Below are positions 27,616 to 37,650 of a DNA stretch of 64,000 nucleotides, piece after piece. The notes beneath the pieces are model-generated. The model made no database searches and had not been told where the DNA came from. It saw only the letters and a program-made list of their open reading frames with translations. Position 1 is the first letter of the stretch; every line of letters begins with the position of its first letter. The translations under genes were made by a program, and so were the position numbers. Source of the stretch: Prevotella veroralis DSM 19559 = JCM 6290 (GTDB lineage: Bacteria; Bacteroidota; Bacteroidia; Bacteroidales; Bacteroidaceae); NCBI RefSeq assembly GCF_000377625.1, contig NZ_KB898331.1, forward strand, positions 1 through 64,000, read 5' to 3'.

Positions 27616-29202
27616 TTACAGACTCCTGTCCGTATTAGGTGCTGTACAAAGTTTAATGGCCTTATTCACAATGTCACTCTGCTCGTTCCAAACGCGGTAG
27701 TATTCGTTCATATCCCACAAATCGCGTGCTACGAGTGCTTTTAATTGAACTTTGATATAAGGCATGGTAGCCGTTAGTTCTGCCTTATCCTTTGGTTCCA
27801 CCTTCTCTTTCTTGCCCTCTGCTATAATCGTGTCAAGCAATGATTGTGGTACTACGTAATTCTTATTGAAGGTGTCAAATGACTTATAAAGTCCTTTCAG
27901 AGTTGTTCTGTTTGCATCAACATACTTCAGATAAGCATTCATAATGATGTTCTTTGCAGCCAAGAGACGATGATATTTCGTGTATTTAGTTGTATCTAAA
28001 GGCACGAAGTAATCGGGCATAATACCGCCACCACCATATACTACTCGATGGTTACGAAGCGTGTAGAACTTCTGAGAAGTATCAAAGTGAATACTATCAG
28101 GATTGGTTAGTTCACCATGTTTCAGGCGTTTCTCAAGATCCATCTCATAGTCTTTCAAGTCGCCTTTCTTGTATGGTTTCTGAATACAACGACCGCTTGG
28201 TGTATAATAATGAGCGATAGTCAAGCGCATCATACTACCATCAGGGAAGTCGAACGGACGCTGAACAAGCCCCTTGCCAAAGGTTCTGCGCCCAACAACT
28301 GTGCCTCGGTCGTTATCTTGAATAGCCCCCGTAACAATCTCTGCAGCCGATGCAGTGAACTCATTCACAAGTACATAAACACGCATCTTTTGTAGTCTTC
28401 CGTTGCCAATAGCCTTGTAGTTCTGGCGTCGCACATTGCGTCCTTCGGTATAGACAATCATCTCGTTATCCTTTAGGAACTCATTGGCAATCTGTACGGC
28501 AGCCTGAAGATAACCGCCCCCATTGTCTTGTAAGTCGAGTATCAGGCTCTTCATACCTTGCTTCTCAAGCTCTTTTACAGCATCCATGAACTCTTTGTGG
28601 GTCTTCATACCAAAGCTTTCTAAGCAAATATAACCCACCCCTGGGCGAATCATATAGGCTGCGTTGAGCGTATGAACAGGTATCTTATCACGTGTGACAA
28701 CGAATGTTAGGATACCATTGACGCCTCGGCGCACAATACCTAACTTCACTTTTGTTCCCTTCTTACCCCTCAAACGCTTCATAATGTCCACTCGTGATAT
28801 CTTAGTACCCGCTATCGTCGAGTCGTTCACACTAACGATACGATCTCCAGAGAGTATTCCTACCTTCTGAGAAGGACCATTCACGATGGGTTGAATCACC
28901 ACTAATGTGTCCTCAATCATGTTAAATTGAACGCCAATACCCTCGAAGTCGCCCTGTAAAGGCTCATTCATTGCCTTCGTTTCCTTAGCATCTGTATAAG
29001 TGGAGTGCGGGTCTAAGCCCTTTAACATCCCTCTTATGGCATCTTCCGAGAGCTTCTGTTCATTCACAGAGTCCACATAGAAGTTCGTTATTGCCATCTC
29101 CGCCAATTGCAACTTACGCAAGGGTGAATTGTTCTTCGGCTGCGCTGACAATGGTAAAAAGGTAAAGATGTAAAAGAGTAAAAGACAGATATACCTTCTC
29201 AT
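27616..29202 (-). CDS. C-terminal processing peptidase, S41 family
   Basis: A 528-residue exported protease with a Ser-Lys dyad. Signal peptide at about 1-20 (LLLFYIFTFLPLSAQ), PDZ domain at about 85-160, and protease core with Ser285 in NEFTASAAEI and Lys310 in RRTFGKGLVQ. These proteases trim C-termini of periplasmic proteins after substrate capture by the PDZ domain. The architecture equals CtpA/Prc of Bacteroidota. Its operon partners are not visible; parE upstream is separated by about 320 bp with a hairpin. Confidence 0.93.
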   Translation of the reverse strand: MRRYICLLLFYIFTFLPLSAQPKNNSPLRKLQLAEMAITNFYVDSVNEQKLSEDAIRGMLKGLDPHSTYTDAKETKAMNEPLQGDFEGIGVQFNMIEDTLVVIQPIVNGPSQKVGILSGDRIVSVNDSTIAGTKISRVDIMKRLRGKKGTKVKLGIVRRGVNGILTFVVTRDKIPVHTLNAAYMIRPGVGYICLESFGMKTHKEFMDAVKELEKQGMKSLILDLQDNGGGYLQAAVQIANEFLKDNEMIVYTEGRNVRRQNYKAIGNGRLQKMRVYVLVNEFTASAAEIVTGAIQDNDRGTVVGRRTFGKGLVQRPFDFPDGSMMRLTIAHYYTPSGRCIQKPYKKGDLKDYEMDLEKRLKHGELTNPDSIHFDTSQKFYTLRNHRVVYGGGGIMPDYFVPLDTTKYTKYHRLLAAKNIIMNAYLKYVDANRTTLKGLYKSFDTFNKNYVVPQSLLDTIIAEGKKEKVEPKDKAELTATMPYIKVQLKALVARDLWDMNEYYRVWNEQSDIVNKAIKLCTAPNTDRSL

Positions 29203-29522
29203 AGACTAATATTGTATTTTAATGAAACTCTATTTCCTTTGAAAGACGACGCATAGGACTACTATTCGAGCCCTTCTTTCGCCCTTCTATTTCGCTGATG
29301 TTATTAACAGCTATTACTTGTTTAATATCGTATTTATGACGATTGCGGAGTAAACAGACGACCTTTTCCGAAAGAACTAACGACCTTTTTAAGAGAAACA
29401 CTCGACTGATTTGAAAAATTAGTCGAGTGTTTTTAAAAATCAGTCGACTGATTTGAAAGCCCCTATCGACTATGCTTTAGAGACGAGAAGATAGTAAATT
29501 AGCTTTATGACGAAGCCCTCCT
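29203..29522. other. Gene-free gap with TCGACTGATTT repeats
   Basis: No gene is supported. The stretch contains the parE terminator hairpin and a further AGTCGACTGATTTGAAA copy at about 29442-29458. Confidence 0.55.
29399..29434 (-). terminator. Hairpin downstream of parE
   Basis: CACTCGACTGATTT pairs with AAATTAGTCGAGTG with a small internal mismatch. T-rich sequence flanks it on both strands. It is assigned to parE because no plus-strand gene ends here. Confidence 0.55.
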
Positions 29523-31466
29523 TTACATCTCCCCTTGCTCTTCTGGCAAGTCCTCTTCGATTACGAGGTTATCAATGATGAAGTTCTGACGCTCCATAGT
29601 GTTCTTTCCCATGTAATACTCAAGCAACTTTGACACTTGATCATTCTTATGGAGTGTAACCTGCTCAAGGCGCATGTCGGGTCCTATAAAGTGTGCGAAC
29701 TCATCAGGAGAAATCTCTCCAAGACCTTTGAATCGTGTTATCTCGGGTTCAGGACCAAGCTCGTTGATAGCAGCCACACGCTCCTCTTCAGAGTAGCAGT
29801 AGCGTGTGATAAAGTCGTTCTTCTTCTCTCCTTTCGCACGACGAGCGTCGGCATCAGCAATAACCTGCTTATCCTTGATTTTTGTCCGACGGTTGCGAAC
29901 ACGGAAGAGGGGCGTCTGAAGGACATATACATGCCCTTTCTTTATCAGCTCAGGGAAGAACTGAAGGAAGAAAGTAATTATCAGTAAGCGAATGTGCATA
30001 CCGTCGACATCGGCATCCGTAGCCACTATTACCTTATTATAACGCAGTGAGTCGAGTCCGTCCTCAATATCCAAAGCAGCTTGAAGGAGATTGAACTCCT
30101 CATTCTCATACACCACCTTCTTCGTCAAACCGAATGAGTTTAGCGGCTTACCACGCAATGAGAACACCGCTTGAGTGTTCACATCGCGGCTCTTAGTGAT
30201 ACTTCCACTGGCTGAATCACCCTCCGTTATGAAGATAGAACTATCCTCTTTCCGATCGTTCTTAACGTCACAGAAGTGAATACGACAGTCCCTTAACTTA
30301 CGATTATGTAGGTTTGCTTTCTTCGCCCTCTCGCGTGCCAGCTTCGTAACACCAGCCATCGCCTTACGTTCCCGTTCGGTTTCTTTGATCTTACTCTCCA
30401 ATATGTCGGTGAAATCCTCCTTGTGTATGTGAAGGTAATTATCGACATTTGTCTTAATGAAGTCGCCTACGTACTTGTTAATCGTCTCTCCTTCGGGAGC
30501 CATAAAGGTTGAACCTAACTTGATCTTAGTCTGTGATTCAAACACAGGTTCCTCAACGTTAACAGCGATAGCAGCCACTAATCCATTACGAATATCACCA
30601 TACTCGTACTTGCCGAAGAACTCTTTTATTGTCTTGGCAATATGCTCTTTGAATGCAGTTTGATGTGTTCCGCCCTGCGTTGTATGCTGACCATTCACGA
30701 AAGAGTAGTACTCTTCGCCATATTGATTGGTGTGTGTGAAAGCGATCTCAATATCTTCTCCTTTCATGTGAACGATAGGATACAATGGATCTCCCGTCAT
30801 ATTATCCGTCAGCAAGTCCTTTAGTCCATGCCTACTCAATATGCGTCTACCGTTGTACATGATGGTTAGCCCCGTATTAAGATACGTGTAATTGCGGAGC
30901 ATCTCCTCAACTATGTCATCATGGAAAGAGTAGTTTTTGAATAGCGTGTTATCAGGTTCAAAGTAGATGTAAGTACCACTCTCATCGTTAGTCTTCTTTG
31001 TTTTATCACCTTGAAGATTACCTTTTTCAAATGAGAGCGCACGCACCTTACCCTCACGGAAGCTCTTCACCTCAAAGTGTGAACTAAGTGCATTAACCGC
31101 CTTGACGCCAACTCCATTCAATCCGACACTCTTCTTGAATGCCTTAGAGTCGTATTTACCACCCGTATTCAGCACTGATACCGCCTCAACGAGCTTTCCC
31201 TGTGGAATACCGCGACCATAGTCACGCACGCTAACACGCAGGTTGTCCTCGATATCTATCTCTATTCTATCGCCCGCATTCATCTTAAATTCATCGATAG
31301 AGTTGTCTATGACTTCCTTTAAAAGCACATAGATGCCATCCTCGGGCAACTTTCCATCACCTAAACGACCGATGTACATGCCCGGACGGGTACGCACATG
31401 TTCCATATCCGATAGGTGTCGGATGTTGTCATCGGTGTATTCTACGGGTTTAACTAATTCGTCCAT
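29523..31466 (-). CDS. parE: DNA topoisomerase IV subunit B
   Basis: A 647-residue ATPase subunit of a type II topoisomerase, which decatenates chromosomes with ParC. The GHKL ATPase start RTRPGMYIG is at 25-33, the ATP-lid motif [13 protein letters not shown] near 115-127, the TOPRIM motif TEGDSASGS at 414-422 and DADVDGMH at 484-491. The opening ([20 protein letters not shown]) matches the Bacteroidota ParE-like subgroup rather than GyrB, and length is typical. parC is not adjacent. Confidence 0.93.
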   Translation of the reverse strand: MDELVKPVEYTDDNIRHLSDMEHVRTRPGMYIGRLGDGKLPEDGIYVLLKEVIDNSIDEFKMNAGDRIEIDIEDNLRVSVRDYGRGIPQGKLVEAVSVLNTGGKYDSKAFKKSVGLNGVGVKAVNALSSHFEVKSFREGKVRALSFEKGNLQGDKTKKTNDESGTYIYFEPDNTLFKNYSFHDDIVEEMLRNYTYLNTGLTIMYNGRRILSRHGLKDLLTDNMTGDPLYPIVHMKGEDIEIAFTHTNQYGEEYYSFVNGQHTTQGGTHQTAFKEHIAKTIKEFFGKYEYGDIRNGLVAAIAVNVEEPVFESQTKIKLGSTFMAPEGETINKYVGDFIKTNVDNYLHIHKEDFTDILESKIKETERERKAMAGVTKLARERAKKANLHNRKLRDCRIHFCDVKNDRKEDSSIFITEGDSASGSITKSRDVNTQAVFSLRGKPLNSFGLTKKVVYENEEFNLLQAALDIEDGLDSLRYNKVIVATDADVDGMHIRLLIITFFLQFFPELIKKGHVYVLQTPLFRVRNRRTKIKDKQVIADADARRAKGEKKNDFITRYCYSEEERVAAINELGPEPEITRFKGLGEISPDEFAHFIGPDMRLEQVTLHKNDQVSKLLEYYMGKNTMERQNFIIDNLVIEEDLPEEQGEM

Positions 31467-31642
31467 AAATATTAAAAGCTCACTTTCAATCTCTCTCCGA
31501 ACGGAGAAGAGAGTCGTATGTTACCATGTGTGAGCAAAGGAACATACACTCTTTTGTCAGATAGAAGCTACTTAGTTAATCTAAAATTAATGTATTACTA
31601 AACAATAACTATTATACCGAGACGAAAGGACAGAATATCGAA

Positions 31643-32824
31643 TTATTCACCTCCCTCTGCCCTTGTTTCAGGTGCGAGGGTAAGACTTCTTCTATAGCAA
31701 CGCCTCTTCTTATGGTTAATAGGGTCTAACGGTCCCCATTGACTCTGCACTCCTTCGTTGCTCTCCATCTCTACTTGCGTCTCACCCCACTTGAATCCGT
31801 AGTCAACGTAACGTGGGATAAGGTCGGCAAAGAGCAGTGCATTGGCTCCTTTAGACCTATACTCGGGTAGAAAACCCATCAAGAGAAGATCCACACCATC
31901 GGTCTTATGGAACTTAATAGCACGTAGTAAGTGCCACCAACCAAATGGGAACAGACGCCCGCGACGGCATTTTTGAAGCGCACGACTCAACGATGGGATC
32001 GTAATTCCAAGTCCGGCGAGTTGGTTGTCTTTGTTTCCATCCTCAATAACAGTGACGAGGTTGAGGTCAGCTAATGGGAAGTACATCTTGACATATTGGT
32101 CAATTTGACGATCCGTAAGCTCTGAGAACCCATAAAGATCACTGTATGTGAGATTGATGAGGTCGAAGAGTTTCTTACCATAACCGCCTTGGAAGATGTC
32201 TTTCTTCGTCAGTTTGCGCACGTGGAGATTGTATCGTTTCTCCACCATCTCGGCTATCTTCGTATATTTCTCGGGTGATTTCTCTGGCACCACGAGGTAG
32301 TATTCAACGTAATCGTTGTCCTTCTCCCATCCACCGAGCTTCTCCATGTGTTGTGGATAATACTCATAATTATAGATGGTTGCCATTGTTCCCAGCTTAT
32401 CGAAGCCCCAGGTCAACATTCCTTCAGGATCCATATCGGTGAAGCCAAGCGGTCCAACAATGTCATCCATACCTTTCTTTCGACCATACTCCTCAACAGC
32501 TTTAAACAAAGCACGCGATACTTCAATATCATCAATGAAGTCAATCCAACCAAAGCGAACGTCCTTCTTCTTCCATTTCTCGTTTGCTTTATGGTTGATA
32601 ATAGCAGCCACGCGACCCACTATCTTCCCTTCTTTCAAGGCAAGGATATACTCAGCTTCGCAGAAGTCAAAGGCTGCGTTTTTGTCTTTTGATAGTGTAT
32701 TTACTTCATCACTATAGAGATTGGGCACATCATAAGGGTTCCCTTTGTAGAGGTCGTAATGGAACTCAATAAACTGTTTGAGGTCTTTCTTCGTCTCTAC
32801 TCTCTTAATCTGAATTGATGACAT
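31643..32824 (-). CDS. GNAT-like acetyltransferase family protein
   Basis: A 393-residue protein conserved in Bacteroidota. The N-terminal third looks like a GNAT fold (YILALKEGKIVGRVAAIINH), followed by DIVGPLGFTDMDPEGML. The C-terminal half includes LLLMGFLPEYRSKGANALLFADLI, split here around SKG, which resembles an acetyl-CoA binding loop. Substrate is unknown. It has its own promoter and no operon partner. Confidence 0.68.
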   Translation of the reverse strand: MSSIQIKRVETKKDLKQFIEFHYDLYKGNPYDVPNLYSDEVNTLSKDKNAAFDFCEAEYILALKEGKIVGRVAAIINHKANEKWKKKDVRFGWIDFIDDIEVSRALFKAVEEYGRKKGMDDIVGPLGFTDMDPEGMLTWGFDKLGTMATIYNYEYYPQHMEKLGGWEKDNDYVEYYLVVPEKSPEKYTKIAEMVEKRYNLHVRKLTKKDIFQGGYGKKLFDLINLTYSDLYGFSELTDRQIDQYVKMYFPLADLNLVTVIEDGNKDNQLAGLGITIPSLSRALQKCRRGRLFPFGWWHLLRAIKFHKTDGVDLLLMGFLPEYRSKGANALLFADLIPRYVDYGFKWGETQVEMESNEGVQSQWGPLDPINHKKRRCYRRSLTLAPETRAEGGE

Positions 32825-32866
32825 TATATATATTCTATATTCGTTATATTCCTTTTCTTAAACGTG

Positions 32867-32874
32867 CAAAAGTA
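32867..32874 (-). promoter_or_regulatory. Promoter for the GNAT-like gene
   Basis: TACTTTTG on the minus strand with a TTTG 20 bp upstream (32895-32898). Confidence 0.65.
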
Positions 32875-32987
32875 CTAAAAAAACAGCAGATGGGCAAATT
32901 TAACGTATCTTTTAACTGATTCGCTCTATTGGAGAAAGAGCCTCACTCCCAGCCTATCTCCGAATGAAGAGGGGAGTAGAGAGTATT

Positions 32988-33184
32988 GTTTGCATACGAT
33001 GATAGTACACAACGTAGGGACAGACGCCCTCGTCTGTCCACATAAGAGGACGTATTTCACAAAGAGGTAAGGAGGTTCAAGCGGACAGACGAGGGCGTCT
33101 GTCCCTACATTAAATCGTGATTTTCAAACAAGGGATATTGTTCTCGTATTCAAAGAGGGCGTTTCTTCACATCAAAGAAACGCC
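32988..33184. repeat. 197-bp direct repeat, copy 1
   Basis: Matches 33363-33559 with about six differences by eye (about 97 percent) and equal length; offset 375 bp. Confidence 0.9.
33014..33108. repeat. Paired inverted family-A element
   Basis: Two family-A palindromes in opposite orientation (outer ends GTAG and CTAC) separated by about 43 bp; total 95 bp. Confidence 0.85.
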
Positions 33185-33362
33185 TTCTTGCAATGGAAGA
33201 AACGCCCTCTTCGATTGAAAGAAGGCGTCTCTTTGTTTTTAGTCTTGCTGTTTTAAATAGCGAAGCACCGCCTCGTTACACACCAACCGATGTACCCTCT
33301 GTATGCAAACAGCACCATTCACTCCCCTCTCCATACGGAGAAGGGGCGGGAGTGAGGCTGTC

Positions 33363-33559
33363 GTTTGCATACGATGATAGTACACAAAGTAGGGACAGAC
33401 GCCCTCGTCTGTCCGCATAAGAGGACGTATTTCACAAAGAGGTAAGGAGGTTCAAGCGGACAGACGAGGGCGTCTGTCCCTACATTAAATCATGATTTTC
33501 AAACAAGGGATATTATTCTTGTATTCAACGAGGGCGTTTCTTCACATCAAAGAAACGCC
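33363..33559. repeat. 197-bp direct repeat, copy 2
   Basis: Second copy of the 32988-33184 repeat. It contains the same paired family-A element at 33389-33483. Confidence 0.9.
33389..33483. repeat. Paired inverted family-A element
   Basis: Same architecture and length (95 bp) as 33014-33108. Confidence 0.85.
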
Positions 33560-33716
33560 CTCTTCAAATGGAGAAGAATCCTCACTCCACTTCCCTCTCC
33601 GTCTGGAGAGGGAAGTGGATAGTATCATTATTATTTTAAATAGCTGTCTGATAACATCCCGTTAGGCAACATCCCCTCCTTTGGAGGGGCTTGGGGAGGC
33701 CTTCAAAACCGATGTC

Positions 33717-35267
33717 CTATCTTACAACAAACTTCTTTCCACCACGGATATAGATACCCGGTGCGAGCTGCGCATCCTTTGGCATGCGTACTCCTTGTAG
33801 GTTGTAAACAGCGTTATCATCGCTCTTTACAACGTTAGTAGTTGATATTCCTGCTGTCGGATCATAGACATACAGCATTGGTGAAAGGTTACTTGTGTTA
33901 GCTGGTTTATATGCTCCGAACGACTTATATTGCGTCGAGTACTGTACGACGTGACCATCAGAACTTGTGATAACAAATGTTCCGTCAGTATTTGGAGTTA
34001 TAGTCCAAATGGTCGCTTTATCGGTTGAGTTGACTACATTAAAGTTCTTATGCGTACCGTCCTGATAGAAGTAACGCCCCTTAGCGTCCTTGATGTAGTA
34101 ACCACCCGCAGCCTGTTCTAATGTAAAGAATAGGTTTTCATCGGAAGTAAAGACAATCTCTTTCTTAGTTGTTACTACTGATCCACTCAGATAACCGTAG
34201 CTCTTTGTACCTTGAATAGTCTTACCTGCAAAGAGGTTCTCACCGACTTTTACAACAAGAAGGAACTGATTGTTAACAGCGGGAACTGCCGTAGCTTTTA
34301 CGAAAGTCTTAGCGTTTTGTGGAGTTACTTGACCACCTTCTCCACCGCCGGGGTTGCTTGGATCTTCGCTTGGATCTGATGGTGGAACAACCGCACCAGT
34401 GTAACGTGCATCGTCAGAAGCTGTCGTTATGGATAGATCGGGGTTGAAAGCAACATCCACACTATCACCCCAAACATATTCAGCGAGGTTTGGATAGTCG
34501 ATAAAGAGGTTACGGTTATTCTGTATCTTGGCTGCTGCATTGTTGCGATCAATCTCTTGTTGATCTACACGATCTTGCTTGCTCCACTTGAGGTAGAGCT
34601 TATAAGCCCACTCCCTAAGCGTTGGCCAGCTGTTATTCTCAAGGCTTTGCAGTCCCGTCTTCACCCATGTTAGGTGCTGATAAGTGGTTGCCATATACAG
34701 ATAACTGCGTGCGAACTCACCTTTAAAGCGGTTGCCCGGTTCCCACATCTTCACGAGTTGTCCATTAGCATAGCCTGTTCCGACCTTATCATAGCCTTCT
34801 CCAGCAGGCTTGGTAACATTTACTACGACTCCCATTGGGTAGTTACTCTTGTCGCTGTTAGCCTTTGCATCAGATGGATAGAGGTTATATAGATCGCACC
34901 AAGCCTGGTTCTCGATCTTTCCCCACCAACTCTTTGGGAACGAGTGTTCGATGTTCATGTCTGCAATAGCTGCTCCGTTGTGTTCGACGAAATAGAACTT
35001 TTTGTCACTATAACGGTTGTAGCATTCATTGTTTTTAGGGTCACGATCGGTGTACCAAAAGCCCCACCATGTGCGTTTGTTACCACTACCATACTTCAAG
35101 ACATCCTTTTTGTCCATCAGAGTGTGCAGTGCATTCTTTAGTTGCTCCTTCTTTAGTCCTTTTAAAGAGGCGGCATACTGTTTAAGACTTTGGCGGTCGA
35201 TAGCATTCGCCGACATAGATATTCCTATCAATGTCGTGGCGATAACCATTTTAAATAACCTGTTCAT
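33717..35267 (-). CDS. Secreted endonuclease I family nuclease with C-terminal sorting region
   Basis: A 516-residue extracellular DNase/RNase of the beta-beta-alpha metal (His-Me finger) type. Signal peptide 1-22 (ending SMSANA), and catalytic motif NIEHSFPKSWWG (His108) followed by DLYNLYPSDAKANSDKSN in two parts (Asn128 and Asp133 region), which bind the catalytic metal. A Pro/Gly/Ser linker near 295-310 leads to a second domain of unknown role. The last 40 residues (AVYNLQGVRMPKD, then LAPGIYIRGGKKFVV) match the type IX-like surface sorting pattern. It may degrade extracellular DNA for nutrition or biofilm release. Confidence 0.92.
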   Translation of the reverse strand: MNRLFKMVIATTLIGISMSANAIDRQSLKQYAASLKGLKKEQLKNALHTLMDKKDVLKYGSGNKRTWWGFWYTDRDPKNNECYNRYSDKKFYFVEHNGAAIADMNIEHSFPKSWWGKIENQAWCDLYNLYPSDAKANSDKSNYPMGVVVNVTKPAGEGYDKVGTGYANGQLVKMWEPGNRFKGEFARSYLYMATTYQHLTWVKTGLQSLENNSWPTLREWAYKLYLKWSKQDRVDQQEIDRNNAAAKIQNNRNLFIDYPNLAEYVWGDSVDVAFNPDLSITTASDDARYTGAVVPPSDPSEDPSNPGGGEGGQVTPQNAKTFVKATAVPAVNNQFLLVVKVGENLFAGKTIQGTKSYGYLSGSVVTTKKEIVFTSDENLFFTLEQAAGGYYIKDAKGRYFYQDGTHKNFNVVNSTDKATIWTITPNTDGTFVITSSDGHVVQYSTQYKSFGAYKPANTSNLSPMLYVYDPTAGISTTNVVKSDDNAVYNLQGVRMPKDAQLAPGIYIRGGKKFVVR

Positions 35268-35338
35268 AGTTTTTAATAATTTATTTTGATGAATATTGAT
35301 GATAATTTCTTACTGAAGAGATAACCGTTGTTTATTGC

Positions 35339-36649
35339 TCACACCTTCGTACAAATGAGTAAGAGATGATTGTTATTTGCATCGGTAGTAGCGAAGAGAT
35401 AATCTGTTCCTCCTTCTTTTATCTTGAGTTTCTTACGTAAGTCTGCAACGCTCATAGGGAAGTTGCGCACGGCAAGATTAGCTTTCTTGATAGCTGATAA
35501 AGTGTGACGTAACTCCTTCTTATTGAATGATGAGACGGCTACAAGGCGGAAACTGCGACCAGGGAAGTGCTCAATAAGGCTATTGGAGACAAATAAATGA
35601 GAATTTACACTTAGTGCAGAAACCTCATAACGACGACTGATTAGGGCAAAGCAACCCGCTTTCATCAGTGAAGCATTAGGCTCATAGAGATATTGACCAG
35701 CTGTAGGTGCGTTTGAAAAAATGCTTGGTAAGGTGCCAGCAGACTCTTCCTCATAATAGGAAACAGTCTCACCATCATTTACACATACGATGCGGAGTTT
35801 AGGTATTGAGCCCATTGTAGTGTCTGACTGGGGCTCTTCTTTCTGCAAAACAATCAATAACTCCTTACATTCATTGCGCACAGAAAGGATGTGAACCTCA
35901 CGTACAACGTTGCCAATAACGTTTAGTTCGTTTACAGCTCGGTGCCAATCAAGCATTGGCGAGAGCTTCAGAACGATAGTGTCTGCCTTCTGTAGGAGTT
36001 CTTTCTCTATTATCAACACATCAGGAGAACAGTCTTCTATCAGTACAGTCTTGCCCCCTTGCTCGTTACGACGTGCTGGATCGAGGAAGATAACATTGAC
36101 AGGCTGCATTTGATGGAGGTATTCCGTGCCATCCGTATTGACCACTTCTGCATGCTTCAAACCTAACACCTTGAAGTTATGTTGTGCTGTCTTGCATAGT
36201 TGCTCTTGCCGTTCTACGTAGGTGGCATGGGTGAAGTTGCGTGCAATAAACGAGAAGTCGACACCGAAACCACCCGTGAGATCAACAAAGCGCGTAGATG
36301 CAGAGACTGTATTACGGAGGCTTAATTCCTTTATCAAGTTGGTTTTGTACAATGCAGTCTGCTCACTTGAGCACTGCTCCATAGATAGATGTGGCGGATA
36401 AATAATATCCTCTTGCGCAGCCCATGAGGGTAACTTGGTGCACGCCTTCAGCCATCCTGTGAGCTGATTAAGCAAGAATGGCATGTCAATGTCAGGATAG
36501 TTATGCGCTTGGAGGGCTAAGAGTCTCACCCCAGTACCATCTCCGAGTGGAGAAGGAAGTGGTATGTTATGCTTATTGAGGGTTTCTCGCACGTATCTCG
36601 AAAGCGGAAACTCTCCTTGTTGTAGTGTATTCCTTTGCTGTTTTACCAT
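35339..36649 (-). CDS. SAM-dependent methyltransferase with THUMP-like C-terminal domain; repeat insert near N-terminus
   Basis: A 436-residue class I methyltransferase. SAM motif I is FVDLTGGFGVDF (121-132), the acceptor-side motif is FLDPARR (188-194) and MEQCSSEQTAL (90-100) is strongly conserved in Bacteroidota relatives. The C-terminal region looks THUMP-like, hinting at an RNA substrate, unproven. Residues 29-42 (IPLPSPLGDGTGVR) are translated from a family-C palindromic repeat (about 36521-36565). A normal relative is recalled as passing from the N-terminal helix straight into VRLLALQA. The insert keeps the frame, so the protein is probably functional. Confidence 0.8.
   Translation of the reverse strand: MVKQQRNTLQQGEFPLSRYVRETLNKHNIPLPSPLGDGTGVRLLALQAHNYPDIDMPFLLNQLTGWLKACTKLPSWAAQEDIIYPPHLSMEQCSSEQTALYKTNLIKELSLRNTVSASTRFVDLTGGFGVDFSFIARNFTHATYVERQEQLCKTAQHNFKVLGLKHAEVVNTDGTEYLHQMQPVNVIFLDPARRNEQGGKTVLIEDCSPDVLIIEKELLQKADTIVLKLSPMLDWHRAVNELNVIGNVVREVHILSVRNECKELLIVLQKEEPQSDTTMGSIPKLRIVCVNDGETVSYYEEESAGTLPSIFSNAPTAGQYLYEPNASLMKAGCFALISRRYEVSALSVNSHLFVSNSLIEHFPGRSFRLVAVSSFNKKELRHTLSAIKKANLAVRNFPMSVADLRKKLKIKEGGTDYLFATTDANNNHLLLICTKV
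36521..36565. repeat. Family-C palindromic repeat inside a coding sequence
   Basis: The segment reads AGTCTCACCCCAG then CTCCGAGTGGAGAAGG, closely parallel to the intergenic copy at about 33321-33363 read on the other strand. It encodes PLPSPLGDGTGVRL on the minus strand; the intergenic copy would encode LPSPYGEGAGVRL in the equivalent frame. Confidence 0.7.
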
Positions 36650-36710
36650 CTCTTTTTGTTCTTACTTATACACCTTTCCCTTTCCATCTAACAATAGCCA
36701 ATGATACTAT

Positions 36711-36776
36711 CTACTCCCCTCTCCATTCGGAGAGGGGGCGGGGGTGAGGCTTGTTGGGGCTTTGGGTGAGGCTTTT
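36711..36776. repeat. Family-C repeat between two genes
   Basis: CCCCTCTCCATTCGGAGAGG followed by GGCGGGGGTGAGGC, then a second partial GGGTGAGGC. It reaches the stop codon of the dipeptidase gene. Confidence 0.8.
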
Positions 36777-37514
36777 CTATCGAACCACTCTCAAGTTACT
36801 CTTCGCCCATTCTCTCGTACAAAGGTTGAAGTGCCACCATTCAGTGCGTATTGGCATGAAGCCAGCAGCGGTCATAACCTCTCGAAGTAACCGTCGGTTG
36901 GCAAGTGCCTCACGTGAGATAATACCCCGAGCAAGTAATCCTTGTTCCTTATCTATATGACTTGCAGCACCCATGTGATCAACCTTTGCTCCCATAGGGA
37001 TTGTGTCTATGTGGCAACGTGCAGCCCCCTCACGCCATGTGGCATCGTTCCATGAAGCCTTACAAATACTGATATCCACTGCCATTCCATAGTTGTGCAT
37101 ACCCCCACCATGGGCTGGGTTAGACACATAGAAGTATTTGGATGTGTTCTTCACAGCGTTCCACATTGTCTGCTGAACGCTCATTGGGCGTGTAGCATCA
37201 AATATACATAAACTCAAGTCAGGTCTGCGACGCTTCAATTCTGCCTGTGCCTTGCACAGAGCCTTCGCACAATTCGGTAGAACATAAGCATCACGAAGAT
37301 CGCAATAGAGCTGTTTATTACAGAAGTTATCGGTGCGTGCATACATTAAAGCAACCTTTATTGAGGGCACAACATGCTTAATATTCACCAAACCTTGCCT
37401 CTCCATAGATTGACCAGCAGCCAAGCGACGATTCTGTACAGGCTTCTGTGCATATATATAAGTGGTGGAAAGGAATAGTGCGAGTAGTGCGTAATAGATT
37501 CGTTTCATCATCAA
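36777..37514 (-). CDS. D-alanyl-D-alanine dipeptidase (VanX/DdpX-type, M15D)
   Basis: A 245-residue exported zinc dipeptidase that cleaves D-Ala-D-Ala. The signal peptide is about 1-22 (ending YIYA). Zinc and catalytic residues are visible as His140 and Asp147 in GGMHNYGMAVD, and Glu225 and His228 in EWWHF. Because it is exported and no van genes are nearby, cell-wall peptide salvage is more likely than vancomycin resistance. Three start methionines lie together; the first is used. Downstream is the family-C repeat. Confidence 0.92.
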   Translation of the reverse strand: MMMKRIYYALLALFLSTTYIYAQKPVQNRRLAAGQSMERQGLVNIKHVVPSIKVALMYARTDNFCNKQLYCDLRDAYVLPNCAKALCKAQAELKRRRPDLSLCIFDATRPMSVQQTMWNAVKNTSKYFYVSNPAHGGGMHNYGMAVDISICKASWNDATWREGAARCHIDTIPMGAKVDHMGAASHIDKEQGLLARGIISREALANRRLLREVMTAAGFMPIRTEWWHFNLCTREWAKSNLRVVR

Positions 37515-37650
37515 CTTCTCTTTTACAGACTAATAGGTAAGGATTAAAAAAGGACAGGTTCTATGCTTTCTTACAACCATGATGGATTGAAGGAATACAT
37601 AGAACCTGATCTGTTATTGCTTGTATCACTGCAGAAATATTATCTATTGC

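Larger units (their letters stand above)
32936..33710. repeat. Mosaic repeat island 3
   Basis: Nearly the whole gap between the GNAT-like and nuclease genes is repeats. It includes four family-A palindromes (33018, 33083, 33393, 33458), several family-B GAAACGCC...GGCGTTTC hairpins (about 33158-33237 and 33523-33575), family-C palindromes (about 33321-33363, 33583-33622, 33669-33706) and a 197-bp direct duplication. No gene is called. Confidence 0.85.

Noticed and set aside
33193..33420. Open frame of 75 residues in the third repeat island
   Set aside because: Composed of repeats A, B and C; the reading frame is a by-product, though it is useful for comparison with the methyltransferase insert.
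33018..33479. Regularly spaced palindromes considered as a CRISPR array
   Set aside because: The units are inverted rather than direct, only four are present, there are no unique spacers of constant length between direct repeats, and no cas genes are near.
36777..37514. VanX-like gene considered as vancomycin resistance
   Set aside because: No vanH, vanA or vanRS is nearby and the protein has a signal peptide, so a wall-recycling role is more likely.
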